NCBI GenBank assembly: GCA_014058105.1
Contig: JACGCM010000604.1
Span: forward strand, 434,001-498,000
Length of the DNA: 64,000 bases
Direction: 5' to 3'
Source of the DNA: Kingdonia uniflora
Lineage: Eukaryota; Streptophyta; Magnoliopsida; Ranunculales; Circaeasteraceae
Positions 45,691 through 58,100 of this stretch are shown piece by piece. The translations under genes and the position numbers were made by a program. Within the stretch, counting starts at the first letter, position 1. The number at the start of each line of letters is the position of its first letter. The notes below the pieces were generated by a model. The model did no database searches. It was given only the letters and a program-made list of their open reading frames with translations, and was not told where the DNA came from.

Positions 45691-45700
45691 TAGTTTTATA

Positions 45701-46172
45701 CTTAAATGTATGTTGGAATTAACTGGTAATTGTTTACAATTTCTAATCTTATTTTTATTTTTTTGGAAAAAACCTCTGATCTTAATCATTGTTCTTTTGT
45801 TTTTGCTTTGATATAATCTAACTCATTTTTCCAAAAAAATTCATTATCCTTTTGCATGTAAAATTTCTACGATATAGTTCTAGTTTGTTTGATTATCATA
45901 GAAGATAGATTGTTGAAGATGATTCTAAAGCTTTACATCAATAGTTGGAACACTATATTCAACTAGTTCATGTGGATTGATCTTGGTCTTTGTTTTTCTG
46001 TAAGAATTGAGACAAAGAAAATTATCGAGGAGCTTTGCTCTTATCTTGGAACCTGACTGGGAAGTATATGTTGGAAAAAAAAATGTGAGAGATTGTTTTA
46101 TCGGTTTACCCTTATGAACAGAGAGCATCTTCAAGTATTTTTTGTTTAGCGTTAAAATCTTCATACTCTTTT
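45701..46172. other. Host flank between the outer hAT and the gypsy element; nothing recognised
   Basis: AT-rich. A minus-strand frame of 79 codons (46164-45925, MKILTLNKKYLKMLSVHKGK...) is open, but I do not recognise it and see no splice or promoter context that would support it as a gene. Confidence 0.3.
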
Positions 46173-46690
46173 GTAGGGACTTATCCCTTGAGCTGAGATA
46201 TCATCGAGCTAATGCTATGCCAGACTCACGCAACATGCACGTGACATAAGCTATCAATAATGACACCTAGACTACGAGCTATAGAAGAACGTGGCTCGAG
46301 CACGCAAAGTAAAATGGAACAAGTTAAGGACATCTGTCTCCCACGAACTAACAGTTATAGAGATTATAACATTTACTCTTCCACCAATTCAGGAGAACGT
46401 GTAGATACATGTAATCAAACTTAGATTAAGGTCTATAAATGGGATAAAACACAGAAGAAAAAGAAGGAGATCAAGTTTTTCTAGCTCAAGAGATCATAAC
46501 TTATAATCAAAATATCAATCTCACGCAATAAAGTTACAGTTACTAAAATCTACAAATCGAGGTCGTGGTTTTTACCTATTCAGAGGTTTTTACGCTAAAC
46601 CCTGTGCCAATTTCTATTCTTTATTCTATTTGCTGTCACATGTACATTTAGCGTAAGAGCCTTTCGAGTTATTACAAAAATTAGGTTCTT
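46173..46690 (+). repeat. 5' LTR of the Tat-like gypsy element (limits approximate)
   Basis: Likely start TGTAGGGACTTATCCC; TATA box TATAAAT at 46434-46440, followed by a leader, and an end just before the primer site at 46696. Left limit is uncertain because no second LTR is available for comparison. Confidence 0.5.
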
Positions 46691-46695
46691 ATATT

Positions 46696-46712
46696 TGGCA
46701 CCGTCTGTGGGA
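46696..46712 (+). promoter_or_regulatory. Primer-binding site
   Basis: TGGCACCGTCTGTGGGA, one base off the TGGCGCCGTCTGTGGGA that is common in Tat-type gypsy elements. It marks the start of the internal region, where the host tRNA primes minus-strand DNA. Confidence 0.75.
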
Positions 46713-46799
46713 TAGAATACATTTTCACAAAATCCTAAGGCATACAGTTACTCAACGATAATTTTTTAATCATGGTGACTTCAAAGTGACTAGTCATAA

Positions 46800-48065
46800 G
46801 AGTTCAGCATGAAATCTCAATCGAACCTGATCAGCTCACGGAATTACGGGCGAACCTCCACACCAAAATAGAAAAGAAGAATAAGCTCGAATGTCAGTTA
46901 TTGCTCGACCGAGAGTTTTGCGAACAAGAAATTGAAGGTGAACGTCAAGCTCGACAAACATAATTCAAACGACATAAAGAATAGATGGCAATGATGCAGA
47001 CTACCTTGCTAGTTTTGCAAGACAATCAATAGGTTTAACCTCTTAGGGAACATGCTCAAATACCAGTAAACTCCATAATCTCAACACGAGATAGGTTGGG
47101 ACATCAAGGAGCAACTAGCAAAGGAGTTTCTAGGCATCCATAAAATGATCCACACATTCCAGGTGCTTCAATTCATCTTGGACGAGAAAATTAGTAAGAA
47201 ATTAACGAAGGACACAGGCCCTCCAATCGTCAAAAAGAAGAGTTGCGACCTCTATCCAAGGTACCAACTTGTGAACATTTGGGCAAGGGATGTGGTACTT
47301 ATAACCCTTGACCTGTACGCCAAGTCGTTCAAACACCATGTCAGAACGTAATACAAAAACACATGGATCAGCGAATCAAAAAATTAATAAAAGCTCAAGC
47401 TCTCGGCAATAAGGACGATTTGACCAAACTGTAAGGTAGTCCAATTTCTAAAGAGTTATTTGATATGGAAGTACTAACAAGTTTCCATACTCTAAAGATA
47501 CTTAAGTACAAAGGCACCGATCCAAAAGAACACTCTAGCAATTCCGAGACTCATTGGGGTTGTATTCAAATTTGAACCATATTCTGTGTCGACTGTTCGC
47601 TACAAGCCTATTGGGAGAGCCGCTCCGATGGTTCTATTATCTACCTGAAGATTCAGTCCTCACATTCGACCAACTATAAAAGATCTTTGTCAAGGCGTAT
47701 GTTCACAACAAAGACAATGAAAAGAATTTATAAACCTTAATAGTCTCAAATAGTATTTGGGGGAGAAGCTCGAGGTCTTTGCAAATAAATTTTTAGAACT
47801 TGCTCGGAAAGCTGATAACCTTGACCAAAAAATAGTTGTTTCAACGTTTACTAATGCCCTACAGATCGATTTCAAAGTGAAGGAGCATTTGTTCTTGAAC
47901 AAACCCTCTACTTTGGAGGACACGATTACCAAGGTTAATAGGTATGTTGACTTGGAAAGGATGATGACCGAAAGACATAAATCTACTAAAAATGTCCTAA
48001 CCAAGAAAGGTCAAAACACAATTAGAGACAGTAAACAGAAGGATGGGCATTATGATAAAAAGTAA
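46800..48065 (+). pseudogene. gypsy gag
   Basis: Frames at about 47600-47700 read GRAAPMVLLST and KDLCQGVCS, and 47757-48065 reads GEKLEVFANKFLELARKADN, then IDFKVKEHLFLNKPSTLEDT and NRYVDLERMM. This resembles the retrotransposon gag domain of plant gypsy elements (GExLxxYxxRF...). Several stops between 46.9 and 47.75 kb. Confidence 0.65.
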
Positions 48066-48599
48066 TATAAAACAAATACAGGTAAATCCTAAACAGACAA
48101 TTTATTACCCAAACCAGTCCTTCCAAAGATAAATGTCAAGATCTCATCAATCTATCCTATACTGGAAAAAGACAAATTCTACCGTATATCTCAGCCTTTG
48201 GAGCCAATCGAAGGCAGACCATATTGTTTGCACCACAAGGTAATATATCATGAAACTAACAACTATTGCGCTTTATAGAGATTACTAGAGTACATTTTCA
48301 AAGATAGGAGAATCCACGAGTACATTATCGACCTGGAGGTACAAGAATGGAAGTTATAAGACGCAAGTCAAAGTAGTTCAAGTCGAAGATCAGTCCGAGG
48401 AAAAGCACTTGTACCACATCTACCACAATTTCATGATCGAGATCCATCAGATCAACAATTCAACCAGATTCAAGAGGAGGAGGTTAACAGAGTGTTGCGA
48501 CAAGTTAAACTCCTTCCTGAATCGAGCAATCGATGAACTGGAATTTCATTTGAAGATCGCGACATCAGTCATGTCAAGTTTCCACATCAGGATGCACTG

Positions 48600-48920
48600 G
48601 TTATTATGCTTATGATGAAGAAATTCGTCATGCATACCATGATGATCGATATAGGTAGTAGTATTGAGATTCTTTTTCAGAGCACAATCCACCAAATGGG
48701 ACTAGCAGATCAAGTTGTACCAAATGACATCGATATTGGTAGTTTTAACAGCTCTAAAGAAGAACGAGTAAGAAAGATTATCCTACCAATCACCACTGGA
48801 CTCACCACTATCGACGTTGTTTTCTACATCATCAATACAAAATCACGATACCTGAGGATAATAGGTCGCTGCTTGTTACACAACATGGAAGTGATCCTAT
48901 CCACATACCATTAAGCACTT
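48600..48920 (+). pseudogene. gypsy aspartic protease
   Basis: 48606-48914: HTMMIDIGSSIEILFQSTIH. The active-site D-T-G is D-I-G here. TTIDVVFYIINTKSRYLRII and GRCLLHNMEVILSTYH follow, matching the C-terminal part (GRxxLxxxxAVxSTYH) of plant gypsy proteases. Confidence 0.8.
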
Positions 48921-49149
48921 TGGTTCAAGTACAACGATGACATCTATGAGATCAAAAGAAGTCAAAAACTCTCATGAGCTTGCAAAAATACCATATCTGC
49001 CATACTTGACACATCCAATAGATTTGTTGCACAACAATTATAAAAAGCTGATCACACCAATGTTTAGCCTTCCACAGTAGAGCCTACAAAGTACATTGAG
49101 ATCTATGGATCTAGCAAGGGTACTTATATTAGTTTCAAGCTAGTTCAAC

Positions 49150-50000
49150 AGGAGAAAGAAACTCTCATACATTTTTTACAGGTGAGCCAAGATGTCTTCG
49201 CTTGGACTTTTAAAGAAATGTCAGGAGTTGACCCAGCCAAGGTATGTCACACATTGAGCATTAAAGATAAAGCTACGATAGTCAAAAAAAATATAAGAAG
49301 CTTTCACCCCCATCTCAGAGATGAGGTCAACATGGAAATCAAAAAATTGATCGAGGTCAGATTCATCTAGGAAGCTAAGTACCCAGAATGGATCTCGAAC
49401 ATTGTATCAGTTCCAAAAAAGAATGGGAAAGTCTGAGTTTGTGTAGATTTCACAGATCTAAATAAATACACACCAAAAGATAGTTTTCCTCTTCCCGTCA
49501 TTCATTAAATCCTTGATTCTACAGCAAGTCACGAGCTGTAATCTATGATGGACGATGATTTAGGGTACAACCAAATACCCCTCTTAGACAACGATCAAGA
49601 AAAAATAACCTCCATCACTGAAAGAGGGCTCTACTATTACAAAGTCATGCCTTTCAGATTAAAGAATGTTGGAGTAACCTATCAAAGATTAGTCCTGAGC
49701 ATGTTCAAAGAACACTTGGGGAAGATCGTTGAAGTATATATTGACGATCTACTATACAAAAGCTTACAGAAGGAGTATCATATCGCACATCTTGATACGG
49801 TCTTCAACATATTATGGTCATACTGAATGAGGCCCAATCTCGATAAATGTTAATTTGGAGTACACTCTGGCAAGTTCCTGGGACATCTCATCAGGAAGAA
49901 AGGAATCGAAGCCGATCTAGATCAGATTTGAGTTCTAATCTCCATGCCATCACCACAAACAAACAAAGATGTACAGAAGCTCTCTGACGAGATTGTAGCT
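49150..50000 (+). pseudogene. gypsy reverse transcriptase
   Basis: 49182-49370: DVFAWTFKEMSGVDP and IKKLIEVRFI. 49400-49480: NIVSVPKKNGKV and VDFTDLNKYTPKDSFPLP after a stop. 49545-49826: GYNQIPLLDNDQEKITSIT, YYYKVMPFRLKNVGVTYQRL and VEVYIDDLLYKS, with the catalytic pair as IDD. Gypsy-type order is clear; several stops. Confidence 0.88.
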
Positions 50001-50659
50001 ATCAACATATTCATTTCCAAATCTTCAGATCGATGATAATAGATGTTCATGCTACTTTGTGGATCCACTAGAAGAGGCAAAGGACGACAAACTAAAGAGA
50101 TCGATTGAACAACAGAATGTGAAGCAGCTTTTCAATAACTCAAAATCTATCTGTGAAAATCTCCCGCAATGAACACCTCGATAGACAATAATGAATTGAT
50201 CATCTACTTCGCAGTTACAAATAACTGTCACAACTCAGTTCTCATTCGGCTCATGGAAAGATTGAGAAGCCAGTATATTTTATAAGCAAGGCCCTCACAC
50301 CGGAAGAAACAAGATATTCTAAGATCGGGCGACTACTCCTCACACTCGTCTAAACTTCATAGAAGCTCAAACAATATTTTTAAGCACATTCAGTCAAGAT
50401 CATGATAAATTATCCCCTTCGGGAAGTACTATCTAAGAAGGAGAAATCACACAAAGTATAACAATGTTTAGTCGCTTTGGGAGAACACGACATCAAGTTT
50501 GAACAGAGAACCTACGAAAAAGGTTAGGCAGTAGCTGATTTTTTAGTAGATTTCCCAGTAGAAAATCCATATTAGAAGGAGCATGATCCAGATCTCATTG
50601 AAGAACACGAAGATGATCCACCTTCAAAGACCTTTGAAGAATGAGGTGAATGGGTTATA

Positions 50660-50990
50660 AAAAAGGGTTGAAGACTTCTTACAAACGGATCAGCAGGACC
50701 CGCAAGGTCAGGGATTGAAATCGTACTGATTACTCCCTCCAATGATAGAATTGAGAAATTAATGCACCTCAATTTTGAAGCCTCAAACTATGTCACAGAG
50801 TACGAAGCATTAATTCATGACCTAAACATGACATTGGAGATCGGAGTTCATGAACTATCAGTCTATACAGACTCATTGTTGATCGTTCACCACTACCCCA
50901 AACGATAAAAGAAGAATAACAAAATTATTGATTATGCAGCCCTGGTTGCTGGCAGGATGAGCAAATTCAATAAAGCTACTTTCGCTTTTT
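50660..50990 (+). pseudogene. gypsy RNase H
   Basis: TNGSAGPARSGIEIVLITPS, then LNFEASNYVTEYEALIHDLN and LSVYTDSLLIVHHY. This is plant gypsy RNase H, with the Glu and second Asp of the active site kept and the first Asp (DGS) changed to Asn (NGS). Confidence 0.8.
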
Positions 50991-51931
50991 TACCTCATGG
51001 CAAAAATTGATATGCCGATTTCTTGGCTCACTTAGCTGGGGTCTTGGGTACAAAAGCAAGATACCTCCAAATCAAAGTAATTTCAACCCCAGCATTGATC
51101 TCCCAACGGTATGCGTGATCAATACTAGAGGTGATGAAGAGAAGGAAAACAATTGGAGGAAACCTTTCCTTACATATCTCGACCTAGATAACAAGTATGA
51201 TGGGCCACTTCCAGAAGATCCAAAAGAGTGCCGACAGTTGATTAAAATCTTGAAGCGTTACACAGTTCATAAAAATAAATTATATAGAAGGTCGGTTACT
51301 GGACCAGACCACAAGTGCCTCTCGAAGACAGAAGTTGGTATAATGCTCAAGGATCGACATGAAGGGACTTATGACTCCCATGTTGTATGTCGATCACTCA
51401 TAAGCAAAGAAATTACACAAGGAGTATTTTAGCCTAGAATACAAAAGTAGGCCGATGAGTATTTATAAAAATACATCGCGTGCCAGCGACATGGTAATCA
51501 AATACGAGTTCCTACTCTCGAACTCCATGCAAGTAAGGTGCTCTGGCCTTTCAAGCGATGGGCACTTGATCTCATAGAAGAATTCTTAAACACGCTGGGT
51601 AATAGTAGATTTTTACTCGTAGCCACGGATTATTTTACAAAGTGAATTGAAGCTGTTCCCCTCTGTCAAACTCGAGAAGGAAAATTCATCTCATTTATCT
51701 GGGAACATATCATCACACGATTTGGTTGCCCTCACCTAATTTGGATCGATAACAGCCTACAGTTCATTGGAGAGAAGGTAGTAGTATTTCTAAACAAGCA
51801 CAACATCATTCATCCATCCTCCAATCCATACTACCCCCAAGGCAATGGGTAGGCAAAAATCACAAACAAGACTATAGTGAATAAAATCGGGAAGAGATTC
51901 AAATCTGAGAAAAAGGGCAATTGGATAAGGG

Positions 51932-54395
51932 TGTAAGGTCCCGTAAAATTATTTTATTCTTAATCTCTTATCCGCATTCATATCTTTCATTTGCATCTTT
52001 TAGCACTATGAAATTCTTGTTATCAGTAGTTGCAGCTTTTACCTATTGATGTGTTGCTTCTAGGTTGTGGTTTTCCCTCTGGGATGAGAGGAGGAAGAGG
52101 TGCATAGCTTCAAGAGACCGGTGTTTGGTTTTCCTCTTTAATATCAGATATTCCCAGTTGTCGTTCGAATGAGTTCTTTAGTCGTTCTAACGATTCAGAC
52201 TTGTCTTCTGGACGTTTTGTCCATTGGATGTCTTCTGTCGTTCAAACGAGTTTCTCTGTTGTTCGAACGAGTCGATCACTCCACTGGAATTTTCTTCTTG
52301 AACAACAGAGTCGTTCGAATGAGTTCTTTCGTCCTTCGAGCGACCTGTTATTTTCTTTATATACCAAACCTTCCTCATAATTTTATTTTCACTCTCTCTC
52401 CCAACCGACCTTCAACCGACTGAACCCTAACCTAATTTTTAACAAATTGATCACCTTCCCTTGCTCTATCAGGTGTTTTGAGGTTGGATTATCACTCTGG
52501 TTAATCCTGGTTCGGATATTTGGAAGAATTCCAGCTTCGTTCGTGATTGGTCTCCGCTCTTCGCCGAGTATTGGTCGTTCTTCCTTCCGGTGAGTAGTTC
52601 TCTCTATTTTCTCCCTTGTGGATGCTTAAATTTTAGTGTTGGCTGCTATTGGTGATTTTAGGGTTTGGTGAATTTGGGGGTTTTGTTAAATTCTTGATCA
52701 TAATTGTCGCAGGCTGGGTAGTGATTGTTCTGGCTTGCTTGTTGGACCTTTTGGGATTGGTGTTGATCATTGAACTTGTGGGTTGTTTGGATTCCCTGAC
52801 TTTACTTGGCCGGATTCTTCGTTACCCCATATCAGGCGAGTTCCCTTCTTTACTAAATTATTCTACTAGTTCACTTGATGTCGGTTTAAAGAAACAATTG
52901 GTTAGAGAGGTGCATGCATTTTAACTATAATTACCTTAGTAATGTTCAGAGTAGTTGATTATCTATCTCTTAATCTTATTAGTTGTACTTGGCTTGGACG
53001 GGTGCAGTCCTAGACTTCTGAAATTTTTAGGATTCTTGTTGATTCGGGTAGTTGGTCTTGATTCAGTCAAGTCTATTAGAGACTGATATTTCTGCTTAGT
53101 GACCGGGTTTTGGTCACGGTTTATGTGTTTGATGTATGACGGATTTGGTCACGGTTCATCAGGATTTGTGTGACTGGTTTATCATGATAATTTAGGATCG
53201 TTAACCACGCTCTTAGGCAAGTGGTCATCCTAGGTGTGTTTACCGGGTTTACGGCTGTTGGTTGTTGATCTTGTAGATCAGTTACATCTGTAGATCATGT
53301 GAATCTTATCATAAGTCCTTTGCTTAACTAGATTGGATACGTAGCTCCAGATCGGCTAACCCCCGAGGGTTATTAGGATTCCCAAACTGGGTTAAAATAG
53401 AGTGAGTGAGTTTAGGACGGATACTATCATACCTGAGCATCCTATGGAGTATGGGATGGTATGAGATAGTTTTCCGGAAACCTATCTCGTTCGGGGAGGT
53501 TGAAATACCTCTAGATTACAAATAGAGTTCGGACGTTGGCTCCGTGGGCTGAAAAACCTGGAACACTTTGATCAAGTTGAATATCCTTGGCCTGGTCGAG
53601 CCGGACCAAATCGAACCAATTGTATCCAAGCGATGTCTTTGTTAATGTATCACGCTAGCGGTCGATCAACCGATATTTCTTAACGTCAATCATTCTTGTG
53701 GTGGGATAGGTATGAGACTGTCCTACTTCACCATATCTGCATAGCATTCATCCTTACATTCTGCATATTCTCACTTCCTCATAACTCCATTCCAAATCCT
53801 TTATTATATTCTTCTTCTCTTATTCCCAATCTCTGCATTTCTTCTTCTCTTGACAACTTTGGGTATTTAGATGATGTTAGCTGGACATAGTGTGGTTCTT
53901 TGAATCTACATTAGAAATAGTCACTCTATAGTTATATTATACTTTAGATTACTCATATCATTCATCTTTCACTCTTTTCGGCAGTAGCTCTATTAGTAGA
54001 TTGTTTAGTCTTGTTGGGATTCAGTGAGCCGTGGTTTTGCTCACTCTCGCTATTGTAAACATTTCAGAGGTTGATTAGCTAGTTTGTTGAGGACTCCAGT
54101 TGAGCTTAGTGCCTGCCGAGCAGTTGCAGATCAGTCCTAGTCTTAGTACTCATGTATGATATATTAGACTTTGTACAGTGTTGTTGTATATATTCAGGAC
54201 ATTGTATCGGTTTTCATTTTTGAGATGTATATATATGTCTATTGCTTCCGCTTATTGTTTCTTTTAACTCTGATGATTATTACTATTGAATGACCTAGCC
54301 TATATTCTTTATGGCTTGGTCGTTCCTGAGATTACTGGCGTGCAAAATCACGATATTTGGCTTACCTTACCAAACAGTAATTTTGGGGCGTTACA
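51932..54395 (+). mobile_element. Second solo LTR of the Tekay/Del-like gypsy family, 2,464 bp
   Basis: Begins TGTAAGGTCCCGTAAAATT, ends TTTTGGGGCGTTACA. Perfect duplication AAGGG at 51927-51931 and 54396-54400. Removing it restores the integrase frame (GNWI then RELPY). Same family as 30292-33179 but clearly diverged. Confidence 0.93.
52161..52322. promoter_or_regulatory. Decayed palindrome array (TCGTTCGAACGA family)
   Basis: Variants at 52161-52172 (one change), 52182-52193 (one), 52238-52249 (one), 52259-52270 (one) and 52311-52322 (one), plus a weaker copy near 52330. Three of these changes are CpG-type (C to T or G to A). The block order and intervening CTTCTGGACGTTTTG-CCATTGG match the other LTR. 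Confidence 0.65.
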
Positions 54396-55159
54396 AAGGG
54401 AGCTGCCATATGTTTCATGGGCTTACCGTACAATGCCGAGACAGTCAACAGAATGATTTCCATTCCAACTTGCTTATGGAACAGAAGCCGTAATACCAAC
54501 AATATATCATCATCCTATTAAGGATCACGAGCTCACAGAAAAATAAAATAAGTTCGAATTAGCCAATACTATGAACTGGATCGACGAAACACGGGCTCGA
54601 GTTGTTGACAACTTGGGTCGATATCATCATATGCTAGCCAGTTCATACAACAGAAGAGTTTGGAGTCGCGAGTTCGAAATAAATGACCTAGTCCTCCATG
54701 AAATTCTAAAGAACAGAAAAGAGTTAAATGCGGGGAAGCTCGCAGAGAACTGGGAAGGTCCATTTTTGGTTATGAGAGGAACGGGTCTTGGATCCTACTA
54801 CCTCATGACAAAGGATGGTATCAGAATACCAATCCCTTGGAACACTAGGAGATTGAAGCGATACAATCGTTAAATCCCTAATTTTCCAAACACAAGATAC
54901 ATCTACTATTTTTCCTTACATTTCAAAAGTAAGATTACGATCTCTAACAATATGTATATTCTTTTCTCATCAATAAAAATGTTCAAGTTTTTTCTCCCAC
55001 ATTACTCTCTACAATCATACATATATTTCTCTACTAAATCTCCCAGGATTAGAGCAAAAGTAATACTAGGTTTTAATCAATACACATCTACTATCTCTAA
55101 TGATAAAGCAAAGGTAAAATTAGCTTTCATCTATCTAAAATCTACAATACATAAATAAT

Positions 55160-58100
55160 TATAGTTTATAATTTCAAAGATCTAGAAGATGTAAACTCTT
55201 GTGCCCTAGCAACAACAACCTCTTTGCCAAACTTTACTTGCGCCTCCGTAATTAGACCAATGCCAGTTTCCATAAGATTCAAACAGTTACTTCGATCTAC
55301 GTCAACCATACAAATATAACCCTTCAAAACTAGATAGTCATGAAACAAATTTATTTCCATCTCTAGCCTCTTCACTTCTTCCACAAAATAGGCTATTATT
55401 ACCATTATCTCCCTCGAATGCACCTCATCCATGGAAAGTCTATTTTAATTCGGTACAGCCAGGTCAACAGAATTCTTACGTATAATCTAAATTTTTAATT
55501 CAACTTCACATAATGAGCCTTATCTCCCTCCATGCTTCCCTCTAAATCTGCTATAAGACCGTTCAATACCTTTAGCGCTTCCACAAATTTACCCCGTTCG
55601 ACCTGGTTTTTCTCTTTCTGCTTATTTAACTTTTGTACTTCCCTTCACAACACTAATAACTCCACCTCCTTTTTCTGCAAAACCTCATTTATGTTATGTC
55701 TACTAAATGAAGCATTCTTCAACGTGCCATCCTTTTTCCTTAAAGCTTCTTCCAAATCATTTTCCTTAATTTTAGCAATATTCAACTTATCCTCATTCTC
55801 TCTAGCTCGCTCATTTGCTTTTCTTACAGCAGCTCGAACACAAACCAAATCCACTTCCAATGATTTGATTTGACCTAGAGCATGAGCCAATTCAGCTTGT
55901 ATGCTTACCACTTCACCCTCCTTCTTTAATTACTCCCTGATATTGCTAAGATTCCACATAAACTCTTTTATTTCTGCCTCTAAGACTCTAATACGATATT
56001 AAGCACGATCTGCATCTCTGCTCTTCCCCTTCATTTTCTCAACATCTCCTTCTAACCTCTTTATAGTATTATTCAACTTCTCCACCTTAATTTGAGCACT
56101 CACTAAGTCACCCTGAGCCTTACCCAATTTAGCTTTCAATTCCTCGATCTTCTTAGTCAGCTCGCTAACCGTCGCTTCTGACTTCGACAACTTTAGCCCT
56201 AATTTAACATACTGATATGAAGTCTCTTCCAATGCCTGCTGAACCCTATCTAATTTAAGATTAAACTCATTATTACATTTGATGACATCCTCCTCACCGA
56301 TCATGCAGCTTCTAGTTCGGCCTGGAAAATAGTTCAATTTCAAGTTCAACACATGGAACACTATCCAATATATGTTTCTCATATAAACAGTTCAAACATA
56401 CAACAATTTACATACATTACTCCCATCTCTTACTGCTAGTTATATATAATCAACGCACCATAACGAGTTGATACTTCCAAAGCCTTCAAGCTATGAAGTT
56501 TTTCGCTCTAGTAGCCATACGCTCTACAATTTTAGGATCGGAATGAATACCATGATCCTCTAATATTTTAAGGTACGCCTCTTTTAACCCTCTCTTTCAA
56601 TTACATTAACTTTTTGGTTGCTCCTGGTATATTTTCCCTAATACCACCAGGCAGGAAAGGTTAAAATTTATGTACCTACCCCTATTTTTTCTAACTACTT
56701 CATCTTTCTCTATTTTTTACTTTGGCTCACCCTAATCGAGCTCCACATAAATCACTCTAATGTTTTTTATTATGTTTTCTATATTTTCTCACGGGGCAGT
56801 CAGTAAAGTTGTTGCGTATACATAATTTTTCTCCCTAGCAAACTCTTTCTTTAAGCCCTCAATTATGGCATACAGTTCGTTAAGTTCCTACACAACAATT
56901 TCCATATTAAACAACTTCTAAAAACTTAAAAGTCTTGCTACTCATATCTATCCCCATAAAAAGTTTGACAACCACAATAATAGACTCTTCTACAAACATT
57001 CTACATATATATTAGTCTACCTTCTCAGATTCTTCAACTCCTTAGTTTTCCTGGTATATTATAGGGGACACAAGATTTAACCCTAACACAGCTTCGTCAC
57101 AAGGAGTCCCCCTTACCTCCGCCTATTCCTCTCCCACAAACCTAGGGACATCATCTGATTACCCTTCTACTATTGCTTCTATATCCTCAAAATCATACCC
57201 ATCGTCCTATAAACGCCGAGCAAGATTGTTCCGGGCAGCAATCGCTTCGCTATTTTATTGCTGGGCCTCAAACACGGCCTTATCCACCACAATCTCTGCA
57301 ATCGATTGCCTCTTCGCTTCCTCCAACACTTTCTCGAGCTGAGCAACCTGCTTTTCAAGCCCAATTTTCCCTTCCACGAATCAAAGTTACCCTGTACAAC
57401 TCCTCATGCACTGTAGAGATCACCTTCTCAACATCCTCTAACACTACTGCCTTGAACTTATTCTCCAAAGCCAGTAGCTTATCATCCATACTCGATACCC
57501 CAATATCGTCCTTCAGCTCATTTGAACGAGGGGGATTGTCCATCTTCCTCTTCTTCAAACCACCCTTGACCTTCGTACTTTCTACTTTCACAGAGGTCGA
57601 CACAAATGTCTTTAGGTTTCTCTTCTTGGAAACCTTGTGGCTGGTAGTTCCCGAGCAAACCCTACCTGCTCACGACTTCCTGGCTAGTAATGGAACTTTT
57701 CCAAATGAAGGAAAAGCCAAATCACTGGCCCCTATTTTGTCTACCGTAGTTAGAGGCGCAACCGAAGATGAAATCCCACCTGTCATTTTTCTCTTCGCCT
57801 GTGCCATCTGGACTTTAACCGATTTACTATTTACCCTCTTGTGCCTATTTATTTCAAGTTCGCCCAGCACAATTTCTAGCTCGACTCCCTCTCGGGCTCC
57901 TGTATCGATAACAAATTCTCCTCTATTTACTTAGAATGAGGATCTGCATACAACACAAATATTGTCATAAACCAATAGAGCTCAAACAGGTGCAATTTAA
58001 AATTTGTAAGATTTACTTACGTTTCTTTATAATTTTATATTTGAGAGCTAGGGGGTCTACGTCAGCTCCCTGGAGACACTCACCTTCCACCCAAATCACA

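Larger units (their letters stand above)
37185..45692. mobile_element. Outer hAT element (non-autonomous), carries an ALG6 fragment; 2.85 kb plus nested hAT
   Basis: Left TIR TAAGGATGGCAAT (37185-37197) and right TIR, inverse of TATGGATGGCAAT (45680-45692), match at 12 of 13. Flanks GTTTTGTA (37177-37184) and GTTTTATA (45693-45700) are an 8-bp duplication with one mismatch, typical of hAT. Both ends have G-rich subterminal arrays. Without the nested hAT and one copy of its 8-bp duplication it is about 2.84 kb and has no transposase, so it must have relied on one in trans. Its cargo is the first two exons of ALG6. 37346-38346 shows nothing I recognise. Confidence 0.88.
51007..54873 (+). pseudogene. 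gypsy integrase, interrupted by a solo LTR
   Basis: 51320-51432: GIMLKDRHEGTYDSHVVCRS, the His part of the zinc-binding HHCC region. 51540-51926: WPFKRWALDLIEEF, LLVATDYFTK, FGCPHLIWIDNSLQF, NIIHPSSNPYYPQGNG (first two Asp of the DDE site). The frame breaks at GNWI and resumes after 54400 with RELPYVSWAYRTMP. 54571-54873 carries the C-terminal module, INDLVLHEILKNRKELNAGK and ENWEGPFLVM ... PWNTRRLKRYN. Confidence 0.88.

Noticed and set aside
45925..46164. Minus-strand ORF of 79 codons next to the gypsy LTR
   Set aside because: No recognised domain, no splice or promoter context, and AT-rich composition; not enough to call a gene.
57173..57934. Plus-strand open frame of 253 codons
   Set aside because: It is the antisense shadow of the Lys/Ser-rich linker of the minus-strand aORF (57870-57179). 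Its Ser/Pro/Leu-rich composition is that of a reverse-complement frame and no domain is visible.
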